A stretch of 64,000 bases of DNA from Elusimicrobiota bacterium (GCA_003151975.1 PLZD01000010.1:62001-126000), one strand, 5' to 3'; counted from the first letter of the stretch, positions 17,489 through 26,357 are shown. Numbers and translations are program-made. Notes: generated from the sequence alone by a model not told the origin.

Positions 17489-18441
17489 TGGCCGCCCTCG
17501 TCCGGCGTGGAATCTTCGATCAAGAAGCGCGGGCGGCGGCGGGCCTCGTCGAGCGCGCGCCACAGATACTCTCCGAGCACTCCCATCATGGCCCACTGCA
17601 TGCCGCTGACCATCAGAAGTAGGGCCGCGAAGCGACTCCAGCCCTCGCCCAGCGTGGAGAGATCCGGGTTGAGGAGCTCCCAGGCAAGCCAAATGCCGCC
17701 CGCGAGCATCGAGAGAAGGCCGAGGGCCGAGATCAGGCGCATGGGCTGATACGAGAAAGAGACGATGGAGTCGAGCGCGAGCTTGAGCTTCTTCTCGAGG
17801 CTCCAGCCTGATTCCCCGTGCAGGCGGGCCTTCTTGTCGTAGACGACGCCGGTCTGCTTGAAGCCCATCCACGTGATCATCGCGAACACGCTGAAGTGGT
17901 TCTCGTGGAACTGGCGCAGGGCCTCGGCCACGCGCCGGTCCAGCAGTAGGAAGTCGGCGCCTTCGGCCGGCATATCTTTGAGGCCGACGAAGCGGCGCAT
18001 CATGAAATAGTAAAGCCGCGACATGAACAGAGACCCGGCGCCGACGCCCTCGCGTTTGGAGCGCACGGCCCAGACGACCTTGAAGCCTTCCTTCCACTTT
18101 GCGAGCAGTTCCGGTACGACTTCGGGAGGATCCTGGAGGTCGGCCGCCATGACGACGGCGCACGCGCCTTTCATTCGCTCGAGGCCGCAAAGAATTGCGC
18201 GGTGCGAGCCGAAGTTGCGCGTGAAGCGCACGCCCCGGACCCGAGGGTCCTTGGCCGCCAGATCCGACAAAACCTTAAAGGTCTCGTCGCGCGAGTGGTC
18301 GTCGATGACGATCCACTCCCACTTCGCGGCGCCATCGAGTTCCGCGACGAGCTTCTCGTAAAGGAGCGGAAGGTTCTTCTCCTCGTTGAAGGCGGGCGTG
18401 ACGATGGAAAGCTCGGGAGCGGGGCTAGACGCGCGCTTCAT
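17485..18441 (-). CDS. GT2 bactoprenol glycosyltransferase (GtrB/ArnC-like)
   Basis: This is a 318-residue enzyme with a GT-A domain: IVTPAFNEEKN near 13-23, VIDDHSRDET near 45-54 and DLQDPP at 101-106, which holds the metal-binding acidic motif typical of polyprenyl-phosphate glycosyltransferases. Two C-terminal transmembrane helices (about 229-250 and 267-290) match the GtrB/ArnC/DPM-like architecture. Such proteins charge undecaprenyl phosphate with one sugar for later transfer by a GT-C enzyme in the periplasm. The TMTC-like GT-C protein at the end of the same operon is a plausible user. That pairing is inference. Confidence 0.85.
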   Translation of the reverse strand: MKRASSPAPELSIVTPAFNEEKNLPLLYEKLVAELDGAAKWEWIVIDDHSRDETFKVLSDLAAKDPRVRGVRFTRNFGSHRAILCGLERMKGACAVVMAADLQDPPEVVPELLAKWKEGFKVVWAVRSKREGVGAGSLFMSRLYYFMMRRFVGLKDMPAEGADFLLLDRRVAEALRQFHENHFSVFAMITWMGFKQTGVVYDKKARLHGESGWSLEKKLKLALDSIVSFSYQPMRLISALGLLSMLAGGIWLAWELLNPDLSTLGEGWSRFAALLLMVSGMQWAMMGVLGEYLWRALDEARRRPRFLIEDSTPDEGGQ

Positions 18442-20932
18442 GAGGTATCAGCTCCTCCAAAGCGGCGGCGACCCGCGCTTGGTCTTCTTCGGTCATGCCG
18501 GGGAAAAGGGGCAGGATGAGGCAGCGCTCGCGGGCGATTTCGCTTTCCTTGAGTCGCGAGCAGCGGTCTCCGGGGCATTCGCAGCGCGTCTCATCAGCGT
18601 AGCACGACCAAGGCTCGGAGGCGTAAGCGGGTTCGAGGTGCGCGCACATGATGCCGGGCCGCGTGTCGACGCCGCGCCCGCGCAGCTGCGCCTGCAGCCG
18701 GTCGCGGTCGACGCCGTCGGGCAAACGAACGCAGTAGCTCTGCCAGTTGCTGCGCGCCCACGCGGGCTCGTGCGGCAGGCCGAGGCCCGCGACGCGGCCG
18801 AGGATTTTCGCGTAGCGCTCGGCCAAACTTCTGCGCTCTGCGACGAGACCAGCCAGGCGCTTGAGCTGCTCGCGGCCGACGGCGGCCTGGATGTCGGTCA
18901 GGCGATAGTTGTAGCCGAGCACGGGATAGGTCTCGATCGAAGGCGCGCCGGCCTTGTCGCGCGAGGCGGCGTCCATGCTCATGCCGTGGTGGCGCCAAAG
19001 GCGGAACTTGGCGTCGAAATCTTTATTGGACGTGGTGAGCATGCCGCCGTCGCCGGTGGTCAAGACTTTTCTCGGGTGGAACGAGAAGCAGGCGATATCG
19101 CCGAAGGGCTTGCCGATTTTTTCCCACTGGCCATTAACCTTGATCTCGGAGCCCGCGGCGCAGGCGGCGTCCTCGACGAGCGGGATCTTCTTGGTCTTGG
19201 CGAGTTTGGTGAGCGCGGCGAGATCGCAGGGCATGCCCATCTGATGCACGGCGAGAATCGCCTTCGTCTTGGGGCCGATCAGCGGCGCGATTTTCGCGGG
19301 ATCGATGTTGTAGGTGCCGGGCTCGATGTCGCAGAAGATCGGAACGGCCCCGCAGTAGCGCACGGCATTGGCCGTCGCGATGAAAGAGTGGCTGACGGTG
19401 ACGACCTCGTCGCCGGGGCCGACGCCGACGGCCTTGAGCGCCAGATGCAGCGCCGTCGTGCCGCTCGACACTGCGCAAGCGTACGGTGCGCCGACGAATT
19501 TGGCGAACTCCGTTTCGAAGGCGGCGACCTGCGGGCCCTGCGTCACCCAGCCGCTCGAGACCGCGGCGGCGGCGGCGTTGGCTTCTTCCGCGCCGAGCGC
19601 GGGGCGGGCCAGCGGAAGTTTTTTGAGCTTCGGTTTCGCGTGCGTGCCGGACGCCCGGCCGATGCCCAGATAAAAGAGTCCGGCGGCGCGCGCCTCTTTG
19701 GCGTCCCAGAGATTGCGGCCATCGACGACGGCCTTCAAGCCCGCTTTGGCGAGCTTCTTGAAATCGAGCTTGGCGTAGGGCTTGTGGGCGGTATTGAGAA
19801 CGATCACCTCGGCGTCCTCAATAACGCCGGGCGTGAAGCCGTGGGCCTTGATCTCATCGTCCGAGTAGAGCGGGTCGTGCAGGAAAGTTTTGGCGCCGCG
19901 CGCGGCGAGCGCGTCTTTGAGCAGGTAGGCCGTCGAGCAGGCGTCTTCCTTGACCTCGGGGCGAAAGCCCAGGCCCAGGATCAAGACGCGGCGGCCGGGG
20001 AGCGGCGCCCACTCGCGCTCGAGACGGTCGAGAGCCTTGGCGCTCTGCGCGTCGTTGACGAATCTCGCGCGTTCCGAGAGGGACTGCGGCGCGCCGCGCC
20101 GTCTGGCGTCATTGTTGAGAAAATAGGGATAGACCGGCGTGCAGTGTCCGCCGACGCCGATGCCCGGAGAGAGCAGCGCGCTCTCGCCGTCGGTGTTGGC
20201 CGCCGCGATGACGGAGGCAAGGTCGACGCCTATCAGCTCGGCGTAGCGCGCCAGCTCGTTGGCCAGCGCGATGTTGACGTCGCGGTAAACCATGCCCGCA
20301 AGTTTCGCGAGTTCGGCTGATTCTAGAGAACCAAGGTTGTTTGCCGGTGCGCCGAGAAATTGAGAATAGAACTCCGAGGCGCGCTTGGCGCAGGCCGGGG
20401 TCAGGCCTCCGACGATCTTGGGATTCTTCTCGAGATGCTCGAAGACCTTGCGGCTCTTGACGCGTTCGGGGGAAAACGCGAGGTGGAAATCTTTTCCGGC
20501 GGCAAGCCCGGACTCTTCGAGCAGAGGCTTGAGCGCCGCGCGCGTCGTGCCGACGGGCAAGGTCGTCTCGAAACTGACGAGTGCGCCCTTCTTTAAGCCT
20601 TTGGCGATCTCGCGCGCCGCGGACGAAATCAGCGACAGGTCGGCCTCGCGGGCGGCGGTCAGCAGAACGGGAACGATGACGACGATGACATCGGATTTGG
20701 CCGCGGCCTCGGAAATCTTCGTCGTGGCCTTGAGCCGTCCGGCTTTTACTGTTTCCGCGATCGCCTCGGGCAGGCCGGGCTCGTCGACCGGAGATTTGCC
20801 CGCGTTGATGGCGTCGACGACCTTTGGGTTGATGTCGCAGGCGAGCACGTCCGCGCCGCGGCGCGCGAATTGGCAGGCCAAGGGCAAGCCCATCTTGCCC
20901 GCGCCGACGACGGCGACTGTGATCTTGTTCAT
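18425..20932 (-). CDS. fusion: nucleotide-sugar 6-dehydrogenase (WbpA/WecC-like) + DegT aminotransferase (WbpE-like)
   Basis: This is an 835-residue single reading frame from the ATG at 20932, which overlaps the epimerase stop as ATGA. Residues 1-425 are a UDP-sugar dehydrogenase: GAGKMG at 10-15 binds NAD, and the GVGGHC block ends in catalytic Cys264. A short Lys/Pro linker (about 427-440) leads to an aminotransferase (about 440-835) with SSGTTALHL near 489, Asp588 and Schiff-base Lys622 (HPRKVLTTG). Near 790 is a Cys-rich insert (CYADETRCECPGDRC) that could bind metal. In the known Wbp pathway WbpA oxidises C6 of UDP-GlcNAc and WbpE aminates C3, with WbpB acting between them. A WbpB-like gene is three genes upstream. 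The same operon contains the other steps. Confidence 0.88.
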   Translation of the reverse strand: MNKITVAVVGAGKMGLPLACQFARRGADVLACDINPKVVDAINAGKSPVDEPGLPEAIAETVKAGRLKATTKISEAAAKSDVIVVIVPVLLTAAREADLSLISSAAREIAKGLKKGALVSFETTLPVGTTRAALKPLLEESGLAAGKDFHLAFSPERVKSRKVFEHLEKNPKIVGGLTPACAKRASEFYSQFLGAPANNLGSLESAELAKLAGMVYRDVNIALANELARYAELIGVDLASVIAAANTDGESALLSPGIGVGGHCTPVYPYFLNNDARRRGAPQSLSERARFVNDAQSAKALDRLEREWAPLPGRRVLILGLGFRPEVKEDACSTAYLLKDALAARGAKTFLHDPLYSDDEIKAHGFTPGVIEDAEVIVLNTAHKPYAKLDFKKLAKAGLKAVVDGRNLWDAKEARAAGLFYLGIGRASGTHAKPKLKKLPLARPALGAEEANAAAAAVSSGWVTQGPQVAAFETEFAKFVGAPYACAVSSGTTALHLALKAVGVGPGDEVVTVSHSFIATANAVRYCGAVPIFCDIEPGTYNIDPAKIAPLIGPKTKAILAVHQMGMPCDLAALTKLAKTKKIPLVEDAACAAGSEIKVNGQWEKIGKPFGDIACFSFHPRKVLTTGDGGMLTTSNKDFDAKFRLWRHHGMSMDAASRDKAGAPSIETYPVLGYNYRLTDIQAAVGREQLKRLAGLVAERRSLAERYAKILGRVAGLGLPHEPAWARSNWQSYCVRLPDGVDRDRLQAQLRGRGVDTRPGIMCAHLEPAYASEPWSCYADETRCECPGDRCSRLKESEIARERCLILPLFPGMTEEDQARVAAALEELIPHEARV

Positions 20933-21888
20933 TTTACGGCGGCGGTCAATTGGCTGCGGTGCCACTCCAAAGTTTCAGTCAGGCCTTGCTCGAGGTCGAC
21001 CTTGGGCTCCCAGGCGAGAAGCCGCCGGGCCTTGTCGATGACCGGCACGCGCGCGCGCACTTCGGCGCGCACGACGTCCTTGTGCTTGATCTCGGAGCCA
21101 GGAGAGAGGCGCGCCACGCGCCGGGCCAGGCCCAAGGTCGTCTCGACCTCGCGCGGGTTGCCGATGTTGAAATCTTGCCCTGCGGCCTCTTTGCGCGTCA
21201 GGCACGCCACGGCCGCGTCGACGAAATCGGAGACGTAGCACCACGCGCGCAGCGGCGTGCCGTCGCCGTAGACGGTGATCGGCTTGCCCGAGAGGACCGC
21301 GGAGCAGAAATTGGCGACGGCGCCTTCGCCGGTCTGGCGCGGGCCGTAGACGTTGAAGGGCCGCAGGATGGTGCAGGCCATGTTGTGAGCCTCGCCCATG
21401 CGCATGACGAACTGCTCGCCAGCGAGCTTGCTGGTGGCGTACACCCAGCGCTTGTCCGAGACGCCGCCGATCTTGTGGCCCGCGAGCTCGTCGACCCACA
21501 GCGCGTCGGGGCCGAAGACCTCGGAGGTCGAGGCGTAAATGAATTTCTTAACGCCCGAAGCCGCCGCCGCCTCGAGCATATTGACTGTGCCGAGCAGGTT
21601 GACGCGCAAAGTCTCGAGCGGCCGCTCGTAATAGCTCGAGACGCCCGCGATCGCGGCCAGATGGATGACGGACTCCACGCCCGAGAGCGCCTTGTCGATG
21701 GATTTTCGGTCGAGCACGTCGCCGTTGAGGAAGCTCACGTTGCGGTGTTCCTTGAGCTCCGGTATGTGCGCCAGCGAATTGCGGCGCAGATTGTCGAGCA
21801 GGACGAGTTTGTTCTTGGGGCACAGACGCTCGGCGATGTGCGTGCCGATAAAACCCGCGCCGCCGGTGATCAGAATTTTTCCGTTCAT
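20929..21888 (-). CDS. NAD-dependent nucleotide-sugar epimerase/dehydratase
   Basis: This is a 319-residue extended SDR. GGAGFIG (9-15) binds NAD; catalytic ASTSEVFG near 119-126 and YATSK (Tyr150, Lys154) are intact; NVYGPRQ and a C-terminal GWxP-like AWEP block fit UDP-hexose 4-epimerases and 4,6-dehydratases. Context places it with a WbpB-like oxidoreductase, an acetyltransferase and a dehydrogenase-aminotransferase fusion, so it probably shapes the same UDP-sugar. Whether it epimerises or dehydrates cannot be read from sequence. It overlaps both neighbours by 4 bp. Confidence 0.85.
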   Translation of the reverse strand: MNGKILITGGAGFIGTHIAERLCPKNKLVLLDNLRRNSLAHIPELKEHRNVSFLNGDVLDRKSIDKALSGVESVIHLAAIAGVSSYYERPLETLRVNLLGTVNMLEAAAASGVKKFIYASTSEVFGPDALWVDELAGHKIGGVSDKRWVYATSKLAGEQFVMRMGEAHNMACTILRPFNVYGPRQTGEGAVANFCSAVLSGKPITVYGDGTPLRAWCYVSDFVDAAVACLTRKEAAGQDFNIGNPREVETTLGLARRVARLSPGSEIKHKDVVRAEVRARVPVIDKARRLLAWEPKVDLEQGLTETLEWHRSQLTAAVK

Positions 21889-22562
21889 TTGTTCCTCATG
21901 CGGATAATCTTAGCCGGCACGCCCGCTGCGATGGCCATGGCGGGAACGTCCTCGGTGACGACGGCTCCGGCGCCGATGATCGCGCCGCGCCCGACGGTGA
22001 CGCCCGGAAGCACGACGGCGTTGGTGCCCACGTCGGCCCAGTCGTTGATGCGTACCGGCGCGATGATGAGATCTGTTTTTAAGATGGGAATATTGAGGGG
22101 GCGCCCGGTGTGCTCGGAACCAAGGATTTTAGCGCCCGGGCCCCAGCCGACATATTCTCCGATAACCAGATCTCGAGCGTCGAAATAGGATTGGGGGCCG
22201 AGCCAGGAAAAATCGCCGATGACACAGCGCCCGTCGAAGCGCCCTTGAAGATAGCTTTGGGCCCCGAGAAAAACGCCGTCGCCGATCTCGAAAGTCTCGG
22301 CGTGCTTGAAGCCGAAGTTGGCGCCCACCGTGACGCCATGGCCGAAGCTCTTGCACAGGGCGCGCAGTACCGCGCGGCGCATGACATGGCTCTCGAAATC
22401 GTCGCCGAAGGAGGAGCGCGCGTAGGTCGAGAGCAGCTCGTCTTTGGAAAGCGTTTTCTTAAGTCGGCGTGCGAGCTCGAGCTCGGAGGCGGGATCGGGC
22501 GCTGCCGTCTTGCGGCCGTGGACGGCTTTGACGACGCGCGAGCGCGACTTAGCTGCGTGCAT
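21885..22562 (-). CDS. left-handed beta-helix sugar acetyltransferase
   Basis: This is a 225-residue protein with an alpha-helical N-terminus (about 1-70) and a hexapeptide-repeat region. IGDGVFLG, VIGDFSWLG, VIGEYVG, GTNAVVLPGVTVGRGAIIGAG (shown as VTVGRG and AIIGAG) and VPAKIIR form the stacked coils and C-terminal cap of the CatB/WcaF-type acetyltransferases. The active His of this family may be in GSEHTGR. It would acetylate an amino or hydroxyl group of a nucleotide sugar using acetyl-CoA. In the Wbp-like context it is the best candidate for the WbpD step, although its sequence looks closer to the CatB/WcaF branch. Confidence 0.82.
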   Translation of the reverse strand: MHAAKSRSRVVKAVHGRKTAAPDPASELELARRLKKTLSKDELLSTYARSSFGDDFESHVMRRAVLRALCKSFGHGVTVGANFGFKHAETFEIGDGVFLGAQSYLQGRFDGRCVIGDFSWLGPQSYFDARDLVIGEYVGWGPGAKILGSEHTGRPLNIPILKTDLIIAPVRINDWADVGTNAVVLPGVTVGRGAIIGAGAVVTEDVPAMAIAAGVPAKIIRMRNK

Positions 22563-23625
22563 GGACTGCGGGAAGCTCGACGGGCTGGCCCCGGTTCTGC
22601 ATCGAGCGCGTCGCCGCCTCCAAAAGCTGGATCGTACGCAGGCCGGCCTCGCCGGGGGTCAGAGGCTTCTCCTTGCCGGTCACGCAGGCGGCGAAGTGCT
22701 TGGCCTCGACCTTGAGCGCTTCGGTGATGTCGATCTGCGGGGCCCACATGTCGCCGGCGCGGTAGCCCACCAACATCTTGTAGACGCTCTCGGCGTCGCC
22801 GTTGAGCGTGATGCCCTTGTCGTAGATTTTGATCTTTTCGCTGGGCTCGAGGTCGTCGTACACGATCATCTTCTTTGAGCCCGCGATCAAAGTTTGCCGG
22901 AGCTTGACCGGCGAGAGCCAGTTGGCGTGCACGTGGCCGATGAGCTTGTCGTCGAAGAAGAGCGTCAGATAAGCGGTGTTCTCGGGCTTGCCGGGGACGT
23001 GGGAGATGCCGGTCGCCGAGACCGCGACGGGCTTCTTCGACAAAACGAAGTCCATGATCGAGAGGTCGTGCACGGCCAAGTCCCAGACCACGTTGACGTC
23101 GTGCTGGAAGAGGCCCAAGTTCACGCGAACCGAGTCGTAGTAATAAATGTCGCCGAGCTCGCCTTTGGCGATGAGCTCGTGGATCTTGCGCACCGCGCCC
23201 GTATAGACGAAGGTATGATCGACGCTTAAAATCAGCTTGCGCTTGGCGGCTTCCTCGATGAGCTCGAGGCACTGCTCGGTGGAGGAAGCAAGCGGCTTGG
23301 TCACGAGCACGTGCTTGCCGGCCTTGAGGGCCTGCATGGCCAGCGCGTGATGCGTCGAAACGGGGGTCGCGATGATGACCGCGTCGACCTTGGGGTTCTC
23401 GATGAGCTCCTTGGGGCTCGTCGTGATGATGGAGCCGGGATGGCGCTTTCGCGCGATCGCGGCAAGATTCTCCTTAAGATCGGCGATAGCGATGAGATCG
23501 GTGTCCGGGCAATCGGCGAAATTGCGCGCCAGGTTCGGGCCCCAGTAGCCGTAGCCGATGACGCCGACACCGATAGGGCCTTGCCGGGTCGCGGGGTGGA
23601 TTTTTCCGTCGGGGGAAGGACACAT
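22549..23625 (-). CDS. Gfo/Idh/MocA oxidoreductase (WbpB/WlbA-like), first gene of operon
   Basis: This is a 358-residue enzyme. The start at ATG 23625 is preferred because a TATAAT box at 23644-23639 would place the RNA start only about seven bases upstream; an in-frame ATG at 23694 lies outside that transcript. GYGYWGPNLARNF (24-36) is the nucleotide-binding loop typical of WbpB/WlbA. The usual EKP motif reads TKP (109-111), keeping the functional Lys. HDLSIMD near 185 carries the conserved HD. WbpB/WlbA oxidise C3 of a UDP-N-acetylhexosaminuronate before amination. The following genes supply acetyltransferase, epimerase and the dehydrogenase-aminotransferase fusion, as expected for a diacetamido-uronic acid pathway. 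Confidence 0.88.
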   Translation of the reverse strand: MCPSPDGKIHPATRQGPIGVGVIGYGYWGPNLARNFADCPDTDLIAIADLKENLAAIARKRHPGSIITTSPKELIENPKVDAVIIATPVSTHHALAMQALKAGKHVLVTKPLASSTEQCLELIEEAAKRKLILSVDHTFVYTGAVRKIHELIAKGELGDIYYYDSVRVNLGLFQHDVNVVWDLAVHDLSIMDFVLSKKPVAVSATGISHVPGKPENTAYLTLFFDDKLIGHVHANWLSPVKLRQTLIAGSKKMIVYDDLEPSEKIKIYDKGITLNGDAESVYKMLVGYRAGDMWAPQIDITEALKVEAKHFAACVTGKEKPLTPGEAGLRTIQLLEAATRSMQNRGQPVELPAVHARS

Positions 23626-23638
23626 ATAAGGAATAGGT

Positions 23639-23644
23639 ATTATA
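23639..23644 (-). promoter_or_regulatory. -10 box of the Wbp-like operon
   Basis: A perfect TATAAT on the minus strand lies 13 bp before the ATG at 23625; no convincing -35 is seen 16-18 bp upstream. The implied leader is about seven bases. It has no GTTCA-N5-TGAAC element, unlike the three operons further right. Confidence 0.55.
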
Positions 23645-23684
23645 CAAAATTGCCGCTGGGCCTGGAAACTCGGCGCAATCCGGC

Positions 23685-23690
23685 TATACT
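23685..23690 (+). promoter_or_regulatory. -10 box giving a leaderless GTG transcript
   Basis: TATACT on the plus strand ends six bases before the GTG at 23697, so the expected RNA start coincides with the start codon. TGGAAA stands 16 bp upstream as a partial -35. It is divergent from the Wbp-like operon promoter. Confidence 0.5.
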
Positions 23691-23696
23691 TCAATT

Positions 23697-24854
23697 GTGA
23701 GCCCCCTTATCCCGCTGGCCGCCTGCCTTTTGAGCCCGATTCTCGCGGGAGAGATCAGGACCGTGCCGCCGCTGGCCGAGCCGGTCTCGGCAGTCACGCC
23801 CGTCTTGAGTCAGTTGCGCCTTGATTTGGCCGCGCTTCAATCTTCGGCGGTGCTGCCCCAGTTGCCGGTTTCGGTTTTGACGACTCCGGAGGCTTTCGCC
23901 GGCCTTCAGAAAGCGGTCGATGACGCCTCGCGATTGAAAGCGCCCGAGATTCAGACGGACGCCCTGCGCCGCGTGGAGCTCGCACAACAAGTCTTGGGCC
24001 GGTTCGATCCCAACGAGTTCGCCAAATTGCCCGAAGCGCAGCAAGAGTCGACGCTTTCCAAGCTTTGGACGGGCTGGAAGGACCGAGGCCTCGTCGACGC
24101 GGGTACTCAGAACGACCCAGGCGGAACGCTTGACCGCTTGATTGTCGCGGGAGTCGAGGACCGCGCGTTGACCTCGGCCAACAAGAGTTCTTTCTTGGCC
24201 GTCGGCGTGCTGGGCTATCCGTTGGCGGATTCGCTCTGGCTCATGCGCACGCGCATCGGCGACGCCCTCGAAGAGAATACTTTGAACTACCCGCGGGGCC
24301 AGCGCTGGCACACCGACGACCACACGCCCGAGTTTCTCGGCACGACTAGAGAAGCGCAATCTCTCGTCGATACTTGGGGCGGTGCGACGGACTTCGGCCG
24401 GCAGATCGTGGCGGCGGTCAAAGAGGGCAAGAGCGAATTCCCGAAGAGCGCGGTCGTGTCGCCTGCGGCTGCCAGCGCGTTCGCCGCTGTCGCCCGCGAG
24501 CTCAAGGAGAACAAGGACGACGCGGCGCTGGCCTATCTTTCCGGCCAGGACCCGACCTTTTCGGCGTTCCTGCTCGACGCCAAGAAGCCCGGCTACTACC
24601 TCTACAACGGCGACAAGAGCGTGGTGGCGCGGATCATGGCGACCAAAGCCGCGTCAGCGCTCGGCGTGCGGCGCATCAACAAGCCCGACGGTGACAAGGT
24701 GCACGCTTCGACTTATTTTTACCGGCCCGCGCGCGTGGCCCAACGCCTCGCGTCGATGGAGAAGCTAAAGGTGGATTCTTACGACGACGACGCGAGAAAG
24801 CGTCTGGCGGAATATGGGCGCCGCGCCGCGGCGCTGGCCGGCCAGCTTCCCTGA
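23697..24854 (+). CDS. exported protein of unknown function
   Basis: This is a 385-residue protein starting at GTG. The first 17 residues (MSPLIPLAACLLSPILA) are a signal peptide. The mature part is mainly helical, with a Val/Leu/Pro-rich opening and a middle segment (TLNYPRGQRWHTDDHTP, about 200-216) that contains a compact His/Asp group. A Lys/Asp-rich C-terminal region ends in GRRAAALAGQLP. I do not recognise a family. It sits alone on the plus strand between two minus-strand polysaccharide operons and ends exactly where the next convergent gene ends. It may be an envelope protein unrelated to the sugar genes. Confidence 0.6.
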   Translation: MSPLIPLAACLLSPILAGEIRTVPPLAEPVSAVTPVLSQLRLDLAALQSSAVLPQLPVSVLTTPEAFAGLQKAVDDASRLKAPEIQTDALRRVELAQQVLGRFDPNEFAKLPEAQQESTLSKLWTGWKDRGLVDAGTQNDPGGTLDRLIVAGVEDRALTSANKSSFLAVGVLGYPLADSLWLMRTRIGDALEENTLNYPRGQRWHTDDHTPEFLGTTREAQSLVDTWGGATDFGRQIVAAVKEGKSEFPKSAVVSPAAASAFAAVARELKENKDDAALAYLSGQDPTFSAFLLDAKKPGYYLYNGDKSVVARIMATKAASALGVRRINKPDGDKVHASTYFYRPARVAQRLASMEKLKVDSYDDDARKRLAEYGRRAAALAGQLP

Positions 24855-26357
24855 TCAGCGCGGTCCCGTTAACTTCTCGAGCGAGCCGTTCGCGTACGAG
24901 TATAGATAGACGGGGTAATCGTAGCGGATGCCGGGCCTGAGCTCGACGCCGTCTTTTGCGAACCGCGTTTGGGGCCAAACGACGTCGGCCGCGATGTCTT
25001 TGCGCCCCGTGGAAAGCCGCAGAGCGGGCCCGATGTCCCAATGCGCGCCGAAGGCCAGCGCTCCGCCGGGTTCAATCGTATCCGGCGCGTCAGACAAAAG
25101 GATCATCGCCGGACTCGGCAAGTCCTTGGTCCGCGGAACCAGTTGACCGACGATATCCTGCTGAAGGGTCCATGCGCGCGCCCATTGCAAGGAATTGCCC
25201 CAGTCGCCGAGCGCCATCCCTCCGACGATGACCGCGAGCACGACGCCCGCCGCCGTGCGCGAACGCGAGGCGAGGAAGTCCAGACCGCACGCCCAGAATA
25301 TTCCGCCCGAGAGCGCGATCACGCCGTTGGTGCGGCTCATGACGCCGAAGACCATCGGCATGTAGTCGGCGCTCGCCGCAAAAGGCGCGACGGCGCCGAG
25401 AAACGCGCCAACGGCGGCGCCAAGCGCTGACCAGCGCGCCGCGCGCGCGGTCCTACCCGCATCAGTGCGCGAAGACCAGACCCAGAACGCCGCGACGGAG
25501 AGAAGCAGCGCGCCGAGAACCGCCGACGATCCCAAGCCCTCCCAGGCCACCGGCGTCATGCGATGCACCACATCGACGACGCGGTTGGTCGCGCACTCAA
25601 AACCGGCTTCGTACGCTCTGACCGCGTGTGCCGCCGAGAAGCCGACCGCGCGCGGGTTGCGGTGAAGGATCAAGGAAACGACGGCGCGCTGCCAAGCGAG
25701 CGCGAGCGCGAGGCTTCCGGCGTAAGGAAGAAATTCAACGATGAGAATTTTGAGGGAGGATTTGCGCTTCTCGGCGAGATCTCGCGCGAGCAGGCCGCCG
25801 AAAAGCATCAGCGGAAGGAACGCCGCGATCTCGTAGTTGAGCACGCCGAACAGATAAAGGAACTGAGACCACGCGAGGTCGCTTTTCTTTTTCTTCTCGA
25901 CCCAGCGCAAATGCAGGATCAGGCTCGCCAAGGTCAGGTCGACGGTCACGATCATGGCCGACGAACTCAGCCATAGATGCGTGATCGCGTGCGTCGGGAA
26001 GATCAGGATGAGCGCGGATGAGAGCAGTGCTAGCGTTTCGCTTTTCGTTAGGCGCGAGAGCAGAACAAAGATCAGCCAGCCCTCTAAAATCTCGGCGGCG
26101 AGATAAAAAAGCTGGTAGGGCAGCGGGTGCAGGCCGCCGAGCGCGAAGAGAAGCGGATACTGCAAGCTCTCCGCGGGCCGCTCGAGGACGAGGCCCGCGT
26201 AATACTTGATGCCGCCCCAAAGACTTCCCGCGTCGTGCAGACGCTCGAGGTTGATCCAGTCGTCGTGGTAGAAGCCCATGCGCCAAGCAAACGGCGCGAA
26301 GACCGCGAGCTCGAGTGCTGCCAGGAGCAGGAAGGGTCCCGCTCGCTTGGAGCTCAT
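24855..26357 (-). CDS. polytopic GT-C-like membrane protein
   Basis: This is a 500-residue protein from the ATG at 26357 (overlapping the previous stop as ATGA). About ten to eleven hydrophobic helices fill residues 8-430, and the first loop carries HDDW at 31-34, a diacidic motif as in GT-C glycosyltransferases such as PMT/ArnT-like enzymes. The hydrophilic C-terminal 90 residues would be periplasmic. It closes the regulator-led operon. It probably transfers a sugar from a polyprenyl phosphate, with the GT2 enzyme two genes upstream as possible donor maker. The family is not closely matched, so the assignment rests on topology and motif. Confidence 0.6.
   Translation of the reverse strand: MSSKRAGPFLLLAALELAVFAPFAWRMGFYHDDWINLERLHDAGSLWGGIKYYAGLVLERPAESLQYPLLFALGGLHPLPYQLFYLAAEILEGWLIFVLLSRLTKSETLALLSSALILIFPTHAITHLWLSSSAMIVTVDLTLASLILHLRWVEKKKKSDLAWSQFLYLFGVLNYEIAAFLPLMLFGGLLARDLAEKRKSSLKILIVEFLPYAGSLALALAWQRAVVSLILHRNPRAVGFSAAHAVRAYEAGFECATNRVVDVVHRMTPVAWEGLGSSAVLGALLLSVAAFWVWSSRTDAGRTARAARWSALGAAVGAFLGAVAPFAASADYMPMVFGVMSRTNGVIALSGGIFWACGLDFLASRSRTAAGVVLAVIVGGMALGDWGNSLQWARAWTLQQDIVGQLVPRTKDLPSPAMILLSDAPDTIEPGGALAFGAHWDIGPALRLSTGRKDIAADVVWPQTRFAKDGVELRPGIRYDYPVYLYSYANGSLEKLTGPR

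Noticed and set aside
17489-18190. A longer N-terminus for the WbaP-like protein
   Set aside because: The additional 230 residues are the alternate frame of the GT2 gene and are Arg-rich with no similarity to the family. The GTG overlapping the GT2 stop gives a normal length.
18386-20320. A 644-codon plus-strand frame opposite the dehydrogenase-aminotransferase fusion
   Set aside because: Same low-complexity composition; the minus strand carries intact catalytic motifs.
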